64,000 bases of DNA from Aphanomyces cochlioides (GCA_019828595.1 JAHQRK010000001.1:4154001-4218000), one strand, 5' to 3'. Positions 39,533 to 53,655 are shown, counted from the stretch's first letter. The notes: generated from the sequence alone by a model not told the origin. Numbers and translations are program-made.

Positions 39533-39957
39533 TTCTTGGCCATGACGAGATCGTTCATGACACGAGATTGTGTACGAAGGTGAGATTGACGGTTATCATA
39601 GCATCTATTGACAGGGGTGCTCTCGTCTGTAAGAAGGATTCAAGTGGTTTCATGTTGTAGCGTCGAACATTCCGAATCATCCGAGAGAGAGAGAGACGGC
39701 GAGATTGCTTCGAGTACGTCGCTAAAAATAGCAGTAACTACCACCGCAATCTCGCCAACCAAGTAGAAACTTACTCAAAGCATTCTCGCCGTCTCTCTCT
39801 CTCTCTCGGATGATTCGGAATGTTCGACGCTACAACATGAAACCACTTGAATCCTTCTTACAGACGAGAGCACCCCTGTCAATAGATGCTATGATAACCG
39901 TCAATCTCACCTTCGTACACAATCTCGTGTCATGAACGATCTCGTCATGGCCAAGAA
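39533..39957. promoter_or_regulatory. Head-to-head spacer H1 (divergent promoter)
   Basis: It separates the start codons of copies 1 and 2. About 170 bp on each side are mirror images, including a GAGAGAGAGAGA / TCTCTCTCTCTC pair that can fold. The ~80-bp centre (39704-39782) is asymmetric and reads ATTGCTTCGAGTACGTCGC. It presumably drives both genes. Confidence 0.6.
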
Positions 39958-42069
39958 ATGTGCGAGTCCAACTCACTCTTCGATTCACCTCCACTTCCGC
40001 AACTCATGCTCTACTCCAAGCAATCGATCTTGACAGCTGTCCTGTACACAGCTTTACTCTTCTCCAGTGCATCAGCCAGAACAACCCTGGCCCCTAGTCC
40101 TGATCCAACACCCGTGCCAACTCCAGAAACAACTCCCTGTCCACCTTCGCCTGATCCGACCCCCGCGCCTACTCCAGATCAGACTCCTGCCACCACCACA
40201 TTTGATCCGACCCCCGCACCGTCTCCAGTCCCAACGCCTCAATTTACTCTCACGCCTATCCCAACTCCAGTCCCAACTCCAGTGCCTACTCCAGAGCTTA
40301 CTCCCGTTTCTACTCCCGCACCTACTCCCGCACCTACTCCTGAGCCTACTCCTGAGCCTACACCAATCCCAACTCCACTCTCGACGCCAAACCAAACACC
40401 AGGACCAACTGAGGGACCAACTCCGGAGTCCACGCCAATCCCAACGCCATCGCCCGTTCCAACCCCCCAGCCTACACCCATCCCGACACCTGCTCCGACA
40501 CCTCTGTCAACACCTGTCCCAACACCACTACTCACGCCAACGTCTACGCCAGCGACAACACCCGAAGCCACTCCAGCTGCAACACCAGAAACAACTCCGT
40601 GTCCCTCACCGTCTCCCACATCAACACCTGAACCAACAACATCCTTGCCTGCACAAACTCCAGCCGCAACACCAGAAACAACACCATGTCCTACACCAAC
40701 CGCCACATCTGACTCCACCCCCGCCACAACACCATCGACGACTCAACCATTCACACCCAGCATCACCCCAACACCTCTGCCCACTCCTACGACCTCACCT
40801 CAACCTACACCACAACCAACAACACAAACCCCTGTTGTCCCGACCACACCATGTCCTACCGACACGCCTTTCGCCACACCTACATCAACACCACCCTTGT
40901 CTCCTTCACCGTTACCCACACCGTGGAGCACTCCCCAACAAACGCCCACCACACCACCCACGACTTCGTCTCCCTCTTTGCCTCCTTTGACCCCCTCTTT
41001 GCCTCCTTTGACCCCCTCCACGTCTCCACCGACAAACCCAGGATCATTTAGACCAACCGATTCGCCCACCGTTGTGCCCACTCCATCTCGACCGCCCACT
41101 CCCTCGTCCTCTTCACCGCACGGAACACCAACCACGACACCTCCATCCAATTGGGCCTGTATCTTCGTCCCAACGACCGACTCGTACTATGCAGTCAGCA
41201 TTGCTCCAAACACAGGAGATGTCCAGTGCTGGAGTGCAGATGGCCGCCACTGCACCTCGACGCCGACACTCTCGGATTGCCATGACCGAATCATTGTCCC
41301 TCCACAACCGCTCGTATGTGGATGCATGCACCAGGCGATCTACGGCAATGGTGGCTATGACCAACCAGGTCACTGGTGCGTGGTTGGGAAGACGGTCTTG
41401 AATGCATCTCCAATGGACGGATCCTGCACTGCGCCTCCCACTACGAATCCAGCAGTCACGCCAACTCCACCACCATACGCACCAACTTGGGCTCCACCGT
41501 CTCCATCGAGAGACCCGACATCTGGCTGCACCATTCACTTAGACGTGCCTCCCTTGGACGCATGCTCCAACAAGAATCTGCTCAAAGGAGGATGGGCCCC
41601 CATCAGTGTTCGTGGCATGCATCACTATTGTACACAGGTGACGGAGACGCATCCCCAATTTTGTGTCGCGACCATCATGGGGAACTGTCCAAAGGCCCAG
41701 CCAGGATTACCATTTGGCTCGGAATGTCAAGTCATTCCCGAAACCAACGTGTACGGTTGTGTACCTCGAACGAAGTGTTCTGAGGACAATCCTCCGACAC
41801 CACAGACCACACGCCCTGGTTGTGACTTGAATCCCTCCCCATCGACGACTGTCCCAACAACTCGGACACTTTCGGCAACACCTATCACATCTTCGCAAAC
41901 GAGCTCGCAGCCGACAACAACCACCGTCTTGCCACCGACGTCGTCACCGACTACACTCATTCCAGTCTCCACACCGACTGTGGTCCCTGTGCCGGTCGTG
42001 ACCTCGCCTGCGCCAACGACAACGTTAGAAATCACGACTCCTTCTCCTACAGCGACTTCTGCGTATTAA
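39958..42069 (+). CDS. PT-rich secreted cysteine-module protein, copy 2
   Basis: 703 residues, same architecture as copy 1. Private changes in the tail are [16 protein letters not shown] instead of [16 protein letters not shown]. It reads TTRPGC and AQTP, and shares the CATAGCC-type base with copy 1. Its stop overlaps by 4 bp the stop of the small convergent ORF in the spacer. Confidence 0.85.
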   Translation: MCESNSLFDSPPLPQLMLYSKQSILTAVLYTALLFSSASARTTLAPSPDPTPVPTPETTPCPPSPDPTPAPTPDQTPATTTFDPTPAPSPVPTPQFTLTPIPTPVPTPVPTPELTPVSTPAPTPAPTPEPTPEPTPIPTPLSTPNQTPGPTEGPTPESTPIPTPSPVPTPQPTPIPTPAPTPLSTPVPTPLLTPTSTPATTPEATPAATPETTPCPSPSPTSTPEPTTSLPAQTPAATPETTPCPTPTATSDSTPATTPSTTQPFTPSITPTPLPTPTTSPQPTPQPTTQTPVVPTTPCPTDTPFATPTSTPPLSPSPLPTPWSTPQQTPTTPPTTSSPSLPPLTPSLPPLTPSTSPPTNPGSFRPTDSPTVVPTPSRPPTPSSSSPHGTPTTTPPSNWACIFVPTTDSYYAVSIAPNTGDVQCWSADGRHCTSTPTLSDCHDRIIVPPQPLVCGCMHQAIYGNGGYDQPGHWCVVGKTVLNASPMDGSCTAPPTTNPAVTPTPPPYAPTWAPPSPSRDPTSGCTIHLDVPPLDACSNKNLLKGGWAPISVRGMHHYCTQVTETHPQFCVATIMGNCPKAQPGLPFGSECQVIPETNVYGCVPRTKCSEDNPPTPQTTRPGCDLNPSPSTTVPTTRTLSATPITSSQTSSQPTTTTVLPPTSSPTTLIPVSTPTVVPVPVVTSPAPTTTLEITTPSPTATSAY

Positions 42070-42332
42070 TTGTCAGACTCGTTGGCATGCATCGGTGAAA
42101 TTTGTAAGTTGGTAATGAATGCACGTTGAATTTGATCATAGGCTTGATTAACGAGATTCGGCAGTCTTGGTGGTCCTACATCAAGTAGAGGCACTGTGGT
42201 TAGTCTTGACGATTGGAGAATTTCACGTTTTCGTTTGTGTAGGATTGGGTCCATGTTGATAATGATGTTTGCTTCGGAGATATGTTGAGTTCTTTTACAT
42301 TCATTGTACCTCGTTACTTTTAGTCTCCGCAA
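42066..42332 (-). CDS. Small ORF in tail-to-tail spacer T1 (inverted copy)
   Basis: 88 residues ([20 protein letters not shown]...); a shorter start at [13 protein letters not shown] is plausible. No family recognised. It occurs once in each of the four spacers, here on the minus strand, opposite to the other three. Its stop codon overlaps that of copy 2. It may be a real small gene or the relic of the gene that stood at the array junction. Confidence 0.35.
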   Translation of the reverse strand: MRRLKVTRYNECKRTQHISEANIIINMDPILHKRKREILQSSRLTTVPLLDVGPPRLPNLVNQAYDQIQRAFITNLQISPMHANESDN

Positions 42333-42833
42333 TTCATGTCTACTGCAGTCATACTTTTATTGCACAGTGGCCTTGAGGCTCAATATGTTCTGACATGCTC
42401 CTCGCAGATAAAACTTTGGACTACTTGTTAGTGCTCAATCCAGAGTTCCCTTGAAGTCGCAACCAAAGTACTGGCTGTGCACAAGACTAAATTCGGGTTC
42501 GAGCAGATATCGTCAAAACGTTAACTGTTTGGCATGAGGTTTCCCAGACATCTTGGAGTCATAATCTTGTCATCGCAGGCGAAATGATTTTCATCAGCTG
42601 AGATTTGAACTTGAAACAATGTCTGACAATAAACTGCAATGATTGAAATATAGCAATATCACAGAGCGATCAGATCCAAAGGTCGCTGGACTTTCAAGAA
42701 AGTAAAAAAAATGCGCAAAGAGCAACGTTCAGTGGAATTCGACACATGTATGGTCGCAAAAGTTTGATCAAATCCAACGTGCATTCATTACCAACTTACA
42801 AATTTCACCGATGCATGCCAACGAGTCTGACAA
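42070..42833. other. Tail-to-tail spacer T1, flipped orientation
   Basis: 764 bp. The outer ~70 bp on both sides are mirror images; the inner ~620 bp are asymmetric and are the reverse complement of the same segment in spacers T2-T4. Confidence 0.85.
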
Positions 42834-44945
42834 TTAATACGCAGAAGTCGCTGTAGGAGAAGGAGTCGTGATTTCTAACGTTGTCGTTGGCGCAGGCGAG
42901 GTCACGACCGGCACAGGGACCACAGTCGGTGTGGAGACTGGAATGAGTGTAGTCGGTGACGACGTCGGTGGCAAGACGGTGGTTGTTGTCGGCTGCGAGC
43001 TCGTTGGCGAAGATGTGATAGGTGTTGCCGAAGGTGTCCGAGTTGTTGGGACAGTCGTCGATGGGGAGGGATTCAAGTCACAACCAGGGCATGTGGTCTG
43101 TGGTGTCGGAGGATTGTCCTCAGAACACTTCGTTCGAGGTACACAACCGTACACGTTGGTTTCGGGAATGACTTGACATTCCGAGCCAAATGGTAATCCT
43201 GGCTGGGCCTTTGGACAGTTCCCCATGATGGTCGCGACACAAAATTGGGGATGCGTCTCCGTCACCTGTGTACAATAGTGATGCATGCCACGAACACTGA
43301 TGGGGGCCCATCCTCCTTTGAGCAGATTCTTGTTGGAGCATGCGTCCAAGGGAGGCACGTCTAAGTGAATGGTGCAGCCAGATGTCGGGTCTCTCGATGG
43401 AGACGGTGGAGCCCAAGTTGGTGCGTATGGTGGTGGAGTTGGCGTGACTGCTGGATTCGTAGTGGGAGGCGCAGTGCAGGATCCGTCCATTGGAGATGCA
43501 TTCAAGACCGTCTTCCCAACCACGCACCAGTGACCTGGTTGGTCGTAGCCACCATTGCCGTAGATCGCCTGGTGCATGCATCCACATACGAGCGGTTGTG
43601 GAGGGACAATGATTCGGTCATGGCAATCCGAGAGTGTCGGCGTCGAGGTGCAGTGGCGGCCATCTGCACTCCAGCACTGGACATCTCCTGTGTTTGGAGC
43701 AATGCTGACTGCATAGTACGAGTCGGTCGTTGGGACGAAGATACAGGCCCAATTGGATGGAGGTGTCGTGGTTGGTGTTCCGTGCGGTGAAGAGGACGAG
43801 GGAGTGGGCGGTCGAGATGGAGTGGGCACAACGGTGGGCGAATCGGTTGGTCTAAATGATCCTGGGTTTGTCGGTGGAGACGTGGAGGGGGTCAAAGGAG
43901 GCAAAGAGGGGGTCAAAGGAGGCAAAGAGGGAGACGAAGTCGTGGGTGGTGTGGTGGGCGTTTGTTGGGGAGTGCTCCACGGTGTGGGTAACGGTGAAGG
44001 AGACAAGGGTGGTGTTGATGTAGGTGTGGCGAAAGGCGTGTCGGTAGGACATGGTGTGGTCGGGACAACAGGGGTTTGTGTTGTTGGTTGTGGTGTAGGT
44101 TGAGGTGAGGTCGTAGGAGTGGGCAGAGGTGTTGGGGTGATGCTGGGTGTGAATGGTTGAGTCGTCGATGGTGTTGTGGCGGGGGTGGAGTCAGATGTGG
44201 CGGTTGGTGTAGGACATGGTGTTGTTTCTGGTGTTGCGGCTGGAGTTTGTGCAGGCAAGGATGTTGTTGGTTCAGGTGTTGATGTGGGAGACGGTGAGGG
44301 ACACGGAGTTGTTTCTGGTGTTGCAGCTGGAGTGGCTTCGGGTGTTGTCGCTGGCGTAGACGTTGGCGTGAGTAGTGGTGTTGGGACAGGTGTTGACAGA
44401 GGTGTCGGAGCAGGTGTCGGGATGGGTGTAGGCTGGGGGGTTGGAACGGGCGATGGCGTTGGGATTGGCGTGGACTCCGGAGTTGGTCCCTCAGTTGGTC
44501 CTGGTGTTTGGTTTGGCGTCGAGAGTGGAGTTGGGATTGGTGTAGGCTCAGGAGTAGGCTCAGGAGTAGGTGCGGGAGTAGGTGCGGGAGTAGAAACGGG
44601 AGTAAGCTCTGGAGTAGGCACTGGAGTTGGGACTGGAGTTGGGATAGGCGTGAGAGTAAATTGAGGCATTGGGACTGGAGACGGTGCGGGGGTCGGATCA
44701 AATGTGGTGGTGGCAGGAGTCTGATCTGGAGTAGGCGCGGGGGTCGGATCAGGCGAAGGTGGACAGGGAGTTGTTTCTGGAGTTGGCACGGGTGTTGGAT
44801 CAGGACTAGGGGCCAGGGTTGTTCTGGCTGATGCACTGGAGAAGAGTAAAGCTGTGTACAGGACAGCTGTCAAGATCGATTGCTTGGAGTAGAGCATGAG
44901 TTGCGGAAGTGGAGGTGAATCGAAGAGTGAGTTGGACTCGCACAT
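42834..44945 (-). CDS. PT-rich secreted cysteine-module protein, copy 3
   Basis: 703 residues, as copy 1. Private change: PVPMPQ in place of PVPTPQ in the first repeat region. It reads TTCPGC as in copy 1, but has the CGTAGCC-type base as in copies 4-9. Confidence 0.85.
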   Translation of the reverse strand: MCESNSLFDSPPLPQLMLYSKQSILTAVLYTALLFSSASARTTLAPSPDPTPVPTPETTPCPPSPDPTPAPTPDQTPATTTFDPTPAPSPVPMPQFTLTPIPTPVPTPVPTPELTPVSTPAPTPAPTPEPTPEPTPIPTPLSTPNQTPGPTEGPTPESTPIPTPSPVPTPQPTPIPTPAPTPLSTPVPTPLLTPTSTPATTPEATPAATPETTPCPSPSPTSTPEPTTSLPAQTPAATPETTPCPTPTATSDSTPATTPSTTQPFTPSITPTPLPTPTTSPQPTPQPTTQTPVVPTTPCPTDTPFATPTSTPPLSPSPLPTPWSTPQQTPTTPPTTSSPSLPPLTPSLPPLTPSTSPPTNPGSFRPTDSPTVVPTPSRPPTPSSSSPHGTPTTTPPSNWACIFVPTTDSYYAVSIAPNTGDVQCWSADGRHCTSTPTLSDCHDRIIVPPQPLVCGCMHQAIYGNGGYDQPGHWCVVGKTVLNASPMDGSCTAPPTTNPAVTPTPPPYAPTWAPPSPSRDPTSGCTIHLDVPPLDACSNKNLLKGGWAPISVRGMHHYCTQVTETHPQFCVATIMGNCPKAQPGLPFGSECQVIPETNVYGCVPRTKCSEDNPPTPQTTCPGCDLNPSPSTTVPTTRTPSATPITSSPTSSQPTTTTVLPPTSSPTTLIPVSTPTVVPVPVVTSPAPTTTLEITTPSPTATSAY

Positions 44946-45367
44946 TTCTTGGCCATGACGAGATCGTTCATGACACGAGATTGTGTACGAAGGTGAGATT
45001 GACGGTTATCATAGCATCTATTGACAGGGGTGCTCTCGTCTGTAAGAAGGATTCAAGTGGTTTCATGTTGTAGCGTCGAACATTCCGAATCATCCGAGAG
45101 AGAGAGAGAGACGGCGAGAATGCTTTGAGTAAGTTTCTACTTGGTTGGCGAGATTGCGGTGGTAGTTACTGCTATTTTTAGCGACGTACTCGAAGCAATC
45201 TCGCCGTTCTCTCTCTCGGATGATTCGGAATGTTCGACGCTACAACATGAAACCACTTGAATCCTTCTTACAGACGAGAGCACCCCTGTCAATAGATGCT
45301 ATGATAACCGTCAATCTCACCTTCGTACACAATCTCGTGTCATGAACGATCTCGTCATGGCCAAGAA
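44946..45367. promoter_or_regulatory. Head-to-head spacer H2, core flipped
   Basis: The central ~80 bp read GAATGCTTTGAGTAAGTTTC...TACTCGAAGCAATCTC, the reverse complement of the core in H1, H3 and H4. The GA and CT tracts also differ in length. Confidence 0.75.
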
Positions 45368-47478
45368 ATGTGCGAGTCCAACTCACTCTTCGATTCACCT
45401 CCACTTCCGCAACTCATGCTCTACTCCAAGCAATCGATCTTGACAGCTGTCCTGTACACAGCTTTACTCTTCTCCAGTGCATCAGCCAGAACAACCCTGG
45501 CCCCTAGTCCTGATCCAACACCCGTGCCAACTCCAGAAACAACTCCCTGTCCACCTTCGCCTGATCCGACCCCCGCGCCTACTCCAGATCAGACTCCTGC
45601 CACCACCACATTTGATCCGACCCCCGCACCGTCTCCAGTCCCAACGCCTCAATTTACTCTCACGCCTATCCCAACTCCAGTCCCAACTCCAGTGCCTACT
45701 CCAGAGCTTACTCCCGTTTCTACTCCCGCACCTACTCCCGCACCTACTCCTGAGCCTACTCCTGAGCCTACACCAATCCCAACTCCACTCTCGACGCCAA
45801 ACCAAACACCAGGACCAACTGAGGGACCAACTCCGGAGTCCACGCCAATCCCAACGCCATCGCCCGTTCCAACCCCCCAGCCTACACCCATCCCGACACC
45901 TGCTCCGACACCTCTGTCAACACCTGTCCCAACACCACTACTCACGCCAACGTCTACGCCAGCGACAACACCCGAAGCCACTCCAGCTGCAACACCAGAA
46001 ACAACTCCGTGTCCCTCACCGTCTCCCACATCAACACCTGAACCAACAACATCCTTGCCTGCACAATCTCCAGCCGCAACACCAGAAACAACACCATGTC
46101 CTACACCAACCGCCACATCTGACTCCACCCCCGCCACAACACCATCGACGACTCAACCATTCACACCCAGCATCACCCCAACACCTCTGCCCACTCCTAC
46201 GACCTCACCCTACCTACACCACAACCAACAACACAAACCCCTGTTGTCCCGACCACACCATGTCCTACCGACACGCCTTTCGCCACACCTACATCAACAC
46301 CACCCTTGTCTCCTTCACCGTTACCCACACCGTGGAGCACTCCCCAACAAACGCCCACCACACCACCCACGACTTCGTCTCCCTCTTTGCCTCCTTTGAC
46401 CCCCTCTTTGCCTCCTTTGACCCCCTCCACGTCTCCACCGACAAACCCAGGATCATTTAGACCAACCGATTCGCCCACCGTTGTGCCCACTCCATCTCGA
46501 CCGCCCACTCCCTCGTCCTCTTCACCGCACGGAACACCAACCACGACACCTCCATCCAATTGGGCCTGTATCTTCGTCCCAACGACCGACTCGTACTATG
46601 CAGTCAGCATTGCTCCAAACACAGGAGATGTCCAGTGCTGGAGTGCAGATGGCCGCCACTGCACCTCGACGCCGACACTCTCGGATTGCCATGACCGAAT
46701 CATTGTCCCTCCACAACCGCTCGTATGTGGATGCATGCACCAGGCGATCTACGGCAATGGTGGCTACGACCAACCAGGTCACTGGTGCGTGGTTGGGAAG
46801 ACGGTCTTGAATGCATCTCCAATGGACGGATCCTGCACTGCGCCTCCCACTACGAATCCAGCAGTCACGCCAACTCCACCACCATACGCACCAACTTGGG
46901 CTCCACCGTCTCCATCGAGAGACCCGACATCTGGCTGCACCATTCACTTAGACGTGCCTCCCTTGGACGCATGCTCCAACAAGAATCTGCTCAAAGGAGG
47001 ATGGGCCCCCATCAGTGTTCGTGGCATGCATCACTATTGTACACAGGTGACGGAGACGCATCCCCAATTTTGTGTCGCGACCATCATGGGGAACTGTCCA
47101 AAGGCCCAGCCAGGATTACCATTTGGCTCGGAATGTCAAGTCATTCCCGAAACCAACGTGTACGGTTGTGTACCTCGAACGAAGTGTTCTTAGGACAATC
47201 CTCCGACACCACAGACCACACGCCCTGGTTGTGACTTGAATCCCTCCCCATCGACGACTGTCCCAACAACTCGGACACCTTCGGCAACACCTATCACATC
47301 TTCGCCAACGAGCTCGCAGCCGACAACAACCACCGTCTTGCCACCGACGTCGTCACCGACTACACTCATTCCAGTCTCCACACCGACTGTGGTCCCTGTG
47401 CCGGTCGTGACCTCGCCTGCGCCAACGACAACGTTAGAAATCACGACTCCTTCTCCTACAGCGACTTCTGCGTATTAA
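45368..47478 (+). pseudogene. PT-rich secreted protein, copy 4 (broken)
   Basis: Same gene as copy 1, but with a one-base deletion at about 46209 in the Pro/Thr region (CCTCACCC instead of CCTCACCTC), which shifts the frame, and a nonsense change at 47191-47193 (TAG where other copies have GAG, after CVPRTKCS). Fragments stay open at 45368-46399, 46306-47193 and 47236-47478. It has the AQSP variant shared with copies 6 and 8. Confidence 0.85.
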
Positions 47479-48242
47479 TTGTCAGACTCGTTGGCATGCA
47501 TCGGTGAAATTTGTAAGTTGGTAATGAATGCACGTTGGATTTGATCAAACTTTTGCGACCATACATGTGTCGAATTCCACTGAACGTTGCTCTTTGCGCA
47601 TTTTTTTTACTTTCTTGAAAGTCCAGCGACCTTTGGATCTGATCGCTCTGTGATATTGCTATATTTCAATCATTGCAGTTTATTGTCAGACATTGTTTCA
47701 AGTTCAAATCTCAGCTGATGAAAATCATTTCGCCTGCGATGACAAGATTATGACTCCAAGATGTCTGGGAAACCTCATGCCAAACAGTTAACGTTTTGAC
47801 GATATCTGCTCGAACCCGAATTTAGTCTTGTGCACAGCCAGTACTTTGGTTGCGACTTCAAGGGAACTCTGGATTGAGCACTAACAAGTAGTCCAAAGTT
47901 TTATCTGCGAGGAGCATGTCAGAACATATTGAGCCTCAAGGCCACTGTGCAATAAAAGTATGACTGCAGTAGACATGAATTGCGGAGACTAAAAGTAACG
48001 AGGTACAATGAATGTAAAAGAACTCAACATATCTCCGAAGCAAACATCATTATCAACATGGACCCAATCCTACACAAACGAAAACGTGAAATTCTCCAAT
48101 CGTCAAGACTAACCACAGTGCCTCTACTTGATGTAGGACCACCAAGACTGCCGAATCTCGTTAATCAAGCCTATGATCAAATTCAACGTGCATTCATTAC
48201 CAACTTACAAATTTCACCGATGCATGCCAACGAGTCTGACAA
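47479..48242. other. Tail-to-tail spacer T2
   Basis: 764 bp, same orientation as T3 and T4; contains the small ORF 47980-48246. Confidence 0.85.
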
Positions 48243-48246
48243 TTAA
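47980..48246 (+). CDS. Small ORF in spacer T2
   Basis: 88 residues, identical to the ORF at 42066-42332. It ends in the sequence GACAATTAAT, its TAA overlapping the minus-strand stop of copy 5. Confidence 0.35.
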   Translation: MRRLKVTRYNECKRTQHISEANIIINMDPILHKRKREILQSSRLTTVPLLDVGPPRLPNLVNQAYDQIQRAFITNLQISPMHANESDN

Positions 48247-50354
48247 TACGCAGAAGTCGCTGTAGGAGAAGGAGTCGTGATTTCTAACGTTGTCGTTGGC
48301 GCAGGCGAGGTCACGACCGGCACAGGGACCACAGTCGGTGTGGAGACTGGAATGAGTGTAGTCGGTGACGACGTCGGTGGCAAGACGGTGGTTGTTGTCG
48401 GCTGCGAGCTCGTTGGCGAAGATGTGATAGGTGTTGCCGAAGGTGTCCGAGTTGTTGGGACAGTCGTCGATGGGGAGGGATTCAAGTCACAACCAGGGCG
48501 TGTGGTCTGTGGTGTCGGAGGATTGTCCTCAGAACACTTCGTTCGAGGTACACAACCGTACACGTTGGTTTCGGGAATGACTTGACATTCCGAGCCAAAT
48601 GGTAATCCTGGCTGGGCCTTTGGACAGTTCCCCATGATGGTCGCGACACAAAATTGGGGATGCGTCTCCGTCACCTGTGTACAATAGTGATGCATGCCAC
48701 GAACACTGATGGGGGCCCATCCTCCTTTGAGCAGATTCTTGTTGGAGCATGCGTCCAAGGGAGGCACGTCTAAGTGAATGGTGCAGCCAGATGTCGGGTC
48801 TCTCGATGGAGACGGTGGAGCCCAAGTTGGTGCGTATGGTGGTGGAGTTGGCGTGACTGCTGGATTCGTAGTGGGAGGCGCAGTGCAGGATCCGTCCATT
48901 GGAGATGCATTCAAGACCGTCTTCCCAACCACGCACCAGTGACCTGGTTGGTCGTAGCCACCATTGCCGTAGATCGCCTGGTGCATGCATCCACATACGA
49001 GCGGTTGTGGAGGGACAATGATTCGGTCATGGCAATCCGAGAGTGTCGGCGTCGAGGTGCAGTGGCGGCCATCTGCACTCCAGCACTGGACATCTCCTGT
49101 GTTTGGAGCAATGCTGACTGCATAGTACGAGTCGGTCGTTGGGACGAAGATACAGGCCCAATTGGATGGAGGTGTCGTGGTTGGTGTTCCGTGCGGTGAA
49201 GAGGACGAGGGAGTGGGCGGTCGAGATGGAGTGGGCACAACGGTGGGCGAATCGGTTGGTCTAAATGATCCTGGGTTTGTCGGTGGAGACGTGGAGGGGG
49301 TCAAAGGAGGCAAAGAGGGGGTCAAAGGAGGCAAAGAGGGAGACGAAGTCGTGGGTGGTGTGGTGGGCGTTTGTTGGGGAGTGCTCCACGGTGTGGGTAA
49401 CGGTGAAGGAGACAAGGGTGGTGTTGATGTAGGTGTGGCGAAAGGCGTGTCGGTAGGACATGGTGTGGTCGGGACAACAGGGGTTTGTGTTGTTGGTTGT
49501 GGTGTAGGTTGAGGTGAGGTCGTAGGAGTGGGCAGAGGTGTTGGGGTGATGCTGGGTGTGAATGGTTGAGTCGTCGATGGTGTTGTGGCGGGGGTGGAGT
49601 CAGATGTGGCGGTTGGTGTAGGACATGGTGTTGTTTCTGGTGTTGCGGCTGGAGTTTGTGCAGGCAAGGATGTTGTTGGTTCAGGTGTTGATGTGGGAGA
49701 CGGTGAGGGACACGGAGTTGTTTCTGGTGTTGCAGCTGGAGTGGCTTCGGGTGTTGTCGCTGGCGTAGACGTTGGCGTGAGTAGTGGTGTTGGGACAGGT
49801 GTTGACAGAGGTGTCGGAGCAGGTGTCGGGATGGGTGTAGGCTGGGGGGTTGGAACGGGCGATGGCGTTGGGATTGGCGTGGACTCCGGAGTTGGTCCCT
49901 CAGTTGGTCCTGGTGTTTGGTTTGGCGTCGAGAGTGGAGTTGGGATTGGTGTAGGCTCAGGAGTAGGCTCAGGAGTAGGTGCGGGAGTAGGTGCGGGAGT
50001 AGAAACGGGAGTAAGCTCTGGAGTAGGCACTGGAGTTGGGACTGGAGTTGGGATAGGCGTGAGAGTAAATTGAGGCGTTGGGACTGGAGACGGTGCGGGG
50101 GTCGGATCAAATGTGGTGGTGGCAGGAGTCTGATCTGGAGTAGGCGCGGGGGTCGGATCAGGCGAAGGTGGACAGGGAGTTGTTTCTGGAGTTGGCACGG
50201 GTGTTGGATCAGGACTAGGGGCCAGGGTTGTTCTGGCTGATGCACTGGAGAAGAGTAAAGCTGTGTACAGGACAGCTGTCAAGATCGATTGCTTGGAGTA
50301 GAGCATGAGTTGCGGAAGTGGAGGTGAATCGAAGAGTGAGTTGGACTCGCACAT
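48243..50354 (-). CDS. PT-rich secreted cysteine-module protein, copy 5
   Basis: 703 residues, same architecture as copy 1. Reads TTRPGC and AQTP; identical in protein to copies 7 and 9. Confidence 0.85.
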   Translation of the reverse strand: MCESNSLFDSPPLPQLMLYSKQSILTAVLYTALLFSSASARTTLAPSPDPTPVPTPETTPCPPSPDPTPAPTPDQTPATTTFDPTPAPSPVPTPQFTLTPIPTPVPTPVPTPELTPVSTPAPTPAPTPEPTPEPTPIPTPLSTPNQTPGPTEGPTPESTPIPTPSPVPTPQPTPIPTPAPTPLSTPVPTPLLTPTSTPATTPEATPAATPETTPCPSPSPTSTPEPTTSLPAQTPAATPETTPCPTPTATSDSTPATTPSTTQPFTPSITPTPLPTPTTSPQPTPQPTTQTPVVPTTPCPTDTPFATPTSTPPLSPSPLPTPWSTPQQTPTTPPTTSSPSLPPLTPSLPPLTPSTSPPTNPGSFRPTDSPTVVPTPSRPPTPSSSSPHGTPTTTPPSNWACIFVPTTDSYYAVSIAPNTGDVQCWSADGRHCTSTPTLSDCHDRIIVPPQPLVCGCMHQAIYGNGGYDQPGHWCVVGKTVLNASPMDGSCTAPPTTNPAVTPTPPPYAPTWAPPSPSRDPTSGCTIHLDVPPLDACSNKNLLKGGWAPISVRGMHHYCTQVTETHPQFCVATIMGNCPKAQPGLPFGSECQVIPETNVYGCVPRTKCSEDNPPTPQTTRPGCDLNPSPSTTVPTTRTPSATPITSSPTSSQPTTTTVLPPTSSPTTLIPVSTPTVVPVPVVTSPAPTTTLEITTPSPTATSAY

Positions 50355-50779
50355 TTCTTGGCCATGACGAGATCGTTCATGACACGAGATTGTGTACGAA
50401 GGTGAGATTGACGGTTATCATAGCATCTATTGACAGGGGTGCTCTCGTCTGTAAGAAGGATTCAAGTGGTTTCATGTTGTAGCGTCGAACATTCCGAATC
50501 ATCCGAGAGAGAGAGAGACGGCGAGATTGCTTCGAGTACGTCGCTAAAAATAGCAGTAACTACCACCGCAATCTCGCCAACCAAGTAGAAACTTACTCAA
50601 AGCATTCTCGCCGTCTCTCTCTCTCTCTCGGATGATTCGGAATGTTCGACGCTACAACATGAAACCACTTGAATCCTTCTTACAGACGAGAGCACCCCTG
50701 TCAATAGATGCTATGATAACCGTCAATCTCACCTTCGTACACAATCTCGTGTCATGAACGATCTCGTCATGGCCAAGAA
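50355..50779. promoter_or_regulatory. Head-to-head spacer H3
   Basis: Same length and core orientation as H1. Confidence 0.6.
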
Positions 50780-52891
50780 ATGTGCGAGTCCAACTCACTC
50801 TTCGATTCACCTCCACTTCCGCAACTCATGCTCTACTCCAAGCAATCGATCTTGACAGCTGTCCTGTACACAGCTTTACTCTTCTCCAGTGCATCAGCCA
50901 GAACAACCCTGGCCCCTAGTCCTGATCCAACACCCGTGCCAACTCCAGAAACAACTCCCTGTCCACCTTCGCCTGATCCGACCCCCGCGCCTACTCCAGA
51001 TCAGACTCCTGCCACCACCACATTTGATCCGACCCCCGCACCGTCTCCAGTCCCAACGCCTCAATTTACTCTCACGCCTATCCCAACTCCAGTCCCAACT
51101 CCAGTGCCTACTCCAGAGCTTACTCCCGTTTCTACTCCCGCACCTACTCCCGCACCTACTCCTGAGCCTACTCCTGAGCCTACACCAATCCCAACTCCAC
51201 TCTCGACGCCAAACCAAACACCAGGACCAACTGAGGGACCAACTCCGGAGTCCACGCCAATCCCAACGCCATCGCCCGTTCCAACCCCCCAGCCTACACC
51301 CATCCCGACACCTGCTCCGACACCTCTGTCAACACCTGTCCCAACACCACTACTCACGCCAACGTCTACGCCAGCGACAACACCCGAAGCCACTCCAGCT
51401 GCAACACCAGAAACAACTCCGTGTCCCTCACCGTCTCCCACATCAACACCTGAACCAACAACATCCTTGCCTGCACAATCTCCAGCCGCAACACCAGAAA
51501 CAACACCATGTCCTACACCAACCGCCACATCTGACTCCACCCCCGCCACAACACCATCGACGACTCAACCATTCACACCCAGCATCACCCCAACACCTCT
51601 GCCCACTCCTACGACCTCACCTCAACCTACACCACAACCAACAACACAAACCCCTGTTGTCCCGACCACACCATGTCCTACCGACACGCCTTTCGCCACA
51701 CCTACATCAACACCACCCTTGTCTCCTTCACCGTTACCCACACCGTGGAGCACTCCCCAACAAACGCCCACCACACCACCCACGACTTCGTCTCCCTCTT
51801 TGCCTCCTTTGACCCCCTCTTTGCCTCCTTTGACCCCCTCCACGTCTCCACCGACAAACCCAGGATCATTTAGACCAACCGATTCGCCCACCGTTGTGCC
51901 CACTCCATCTCGACCGCCCACTCCCTCGTCCTCTTCACCGCACGGAACACCAACCACGACACCTCCATCCAATTGGGCCTGTATCTTCGTCCCAACGACC
52001 GACTCGTACTATGCAGTCAGCATTGCTCCAAACACAGGAGATGTCCAGTGCTGGAGTGCAGATGGCCGCCACTGCACCTCGACGCCGACACTCTCGGATT
52101 GCCATGACCGAATCATTGTCCCTCCACAACCGCTCGTATGTGGATGCATGCACCAGGCGATCTACGGCAATGGTGGCTACGACCAACCAGGTCACTGGTG
52201 CGTGGTTGGGAAGACGGTCTTGAATGCATCTCCAATGGACGGATCCTGCACTGCGCCTCCCACTACGAATCCAGCAGTCACGCCAACTCCACCACCATAC
52301 GCACCAACTTGGGCTCCACCGTCTCCATCGAGAGACCCGACATCTGGCTGCACCATTCACTTAGACGTGCCTCCCTTGGACGCATGCTCCAACAAGAATC
52401 TGCTCAAAGGAGGATGGGCCCCCATCAGTGTTCGTGGCATGCATCACTATTGTACACAGGTGACGGAGACGCATCCCCAATTTTGTGTCGCGACCATCAT
52501 GGGGAACTGTCCAAAGGCCCAGCCAGGATTACCATTTGGCTCGGAATGTCAAGTCATTCCCGAAACCAACGTGTACGGTTGTGTACCTCGAACGAAGTGT
52601 TCTGAGGACAATCCTCCGACACCACAGACCACACGCCCTGGTTGTGACTTGAATCCCTCCCCATCGACGACTGTCCCAACAACTCGGACACCTTCGGCAA
52701 CACCTATCACATCTTCGCCAACGAGCTCGCAGCCGACAACAACCACCGTCTTGCCACCGACGTCGTCACCGACTACACTCATTCCAGTCTCCACACCGAC
52801 TGTGGTCCCTGTGCCGGTCGTGACCTCGCCTGCGCCAACGACAACGTTAGAAATCACGACTCCTTCTCCTACAGCGACTTCTGCGTATTAA
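50780..52891 (+). CDS. PT-rich secreted cysteine-module protein, copy 6
   Basis: 703 residues, as copy 1, with AQSP in place of AQTP (ACT to TCT type change near 51478). Identical in protein to copy 8. Confidence 0.85.
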   Translation: MCESNSLFDSPPLPQLMLYSKQSILTAVLYTALLFSSASARTTLAPSPDPTPVPTPETTPCPPSPDPTPAPTPDQTPATTTFDPTPAPSPVPTPQFTLTPIPTPVPTPVPTPELTPVSTPAPTPAPTPEPTPEPTPIPTPLSTPNQTPGPTEGPTPESTPIPTPSPVPTPQPTPIPTPAPTPLSTPVPTPLLTPTSTPATTPEATPAATPETTPCPSPSPTSTPEPTTSLPAQSPAATPETTPCPTPTATSDSTPATTPSTTQPFTPSITPTPLPTPTTSPQPTPQPTTQTPVVPTTPCPTDTPFATPTSTPPLSPSPLPTPWSTPQQTPTTPPTTSSPSLPPLTPSLPPLTPSTSPPTNPGSFRPTDSPTVVPTPSRPPTPSSSSPHGTPTTTPPSNWACIFVPTTDSYYAVSIAPNTGDVQCWSADGRHCTSTPTLSDCHDRIIVPPQPLVCGCMHQAIYGNGGYDQPGHWCVVGKTVLNASPMDGSCTAPPTTNPAVTPTPPPYAPTWAPPSPSRDPTSGCTIHLDVPPLDACSNKNLLKGGWAPISVRGMHHYCTQVTETHPQFCVATIMGNCPKAQPGLPFGSECQVIPETNVYGCVPRTKCSEDNPPTPQTTRPGCDLNPSPSTTVPTTRTPSATPITSSPTSSQPTTTTVLPPTSSPTTLIPVSTPTVVPVPVVTSPAPTTTLEITTPSPTATSAY

Positions 52892-53655
52892 TTGTCAGAC
52901 TCGTTGGCATGCATCGGTGAAATTTGTAAGTTGGTAATGAATGCACGTTGGATTTGATCAAACTTTTGCGACCATACATGTGTCGAATTCCACTGAACGT
53001 TGCTCTTTGCGCATTTTTTTTACTTTCTTGAAAGTCCAGCGACCTTTGGATCTGATCGCTCTGTGATATTGCTATATTTCAATCATTGCAGTTTATTGTC
53101 AGACATTGTTTCAAGTTCAAATCTCAGCTGATGAAAATCATTTCGCCTGCGATGACAAGATTATGACTCCAAGATGTCTGGGAAACCTCATGCCAAACAG
53201 TTAACGTTTTGACGATATCTGCTCGAACCCGAATTTAGTCTTGTGCACAGCCAGTACTTTGGTTGCGACTTCAAGGGAACTCTGGATTGAGCACTAACAA
53301 GTAGTCCAAAGTTTTATCTGCGAGGAGCATGTCAGAACATATTGAGCCTCAAGGCCACTGTGCAATAAAAGTATGACTGCAGTAGACATGAATTGCGGAG
53401 ACTAAAAGTAACGAGGTACAATGAATGTAAAAGAACTCAACATATCTCCGAAGCAAACATCATTATCAACATGGACCCAATCCTACACAAACGAAAACGT
53501 GAAATTCTCCAATCGTCAAGACTAACCACAGTGCCTCTACTTGATGTAGGACCACCAAGACTGCCGAATCTCGTTAATCAAGCCTATGATCAAATTCAAC
53601 GTGCATTCATTACCAACTTACAAATTTCACCGATGCATGCCAACGAGTCTGACAA
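52892..53655. other. Tail-to-tail spacer T3
   Basis: 764 bp, same orientation as T2; contains the small ORF 53393-53659. Confidence 0.85.

Noticed and set aside
39685..39810. GA/CT tracts with direct-looking repeats, considered as a CRISPR-like or satellite array
   Set aside because: They are simple-sequence tracts at the palindrome centres; no spacers or Cas genes, and the genome is eukaryotic.
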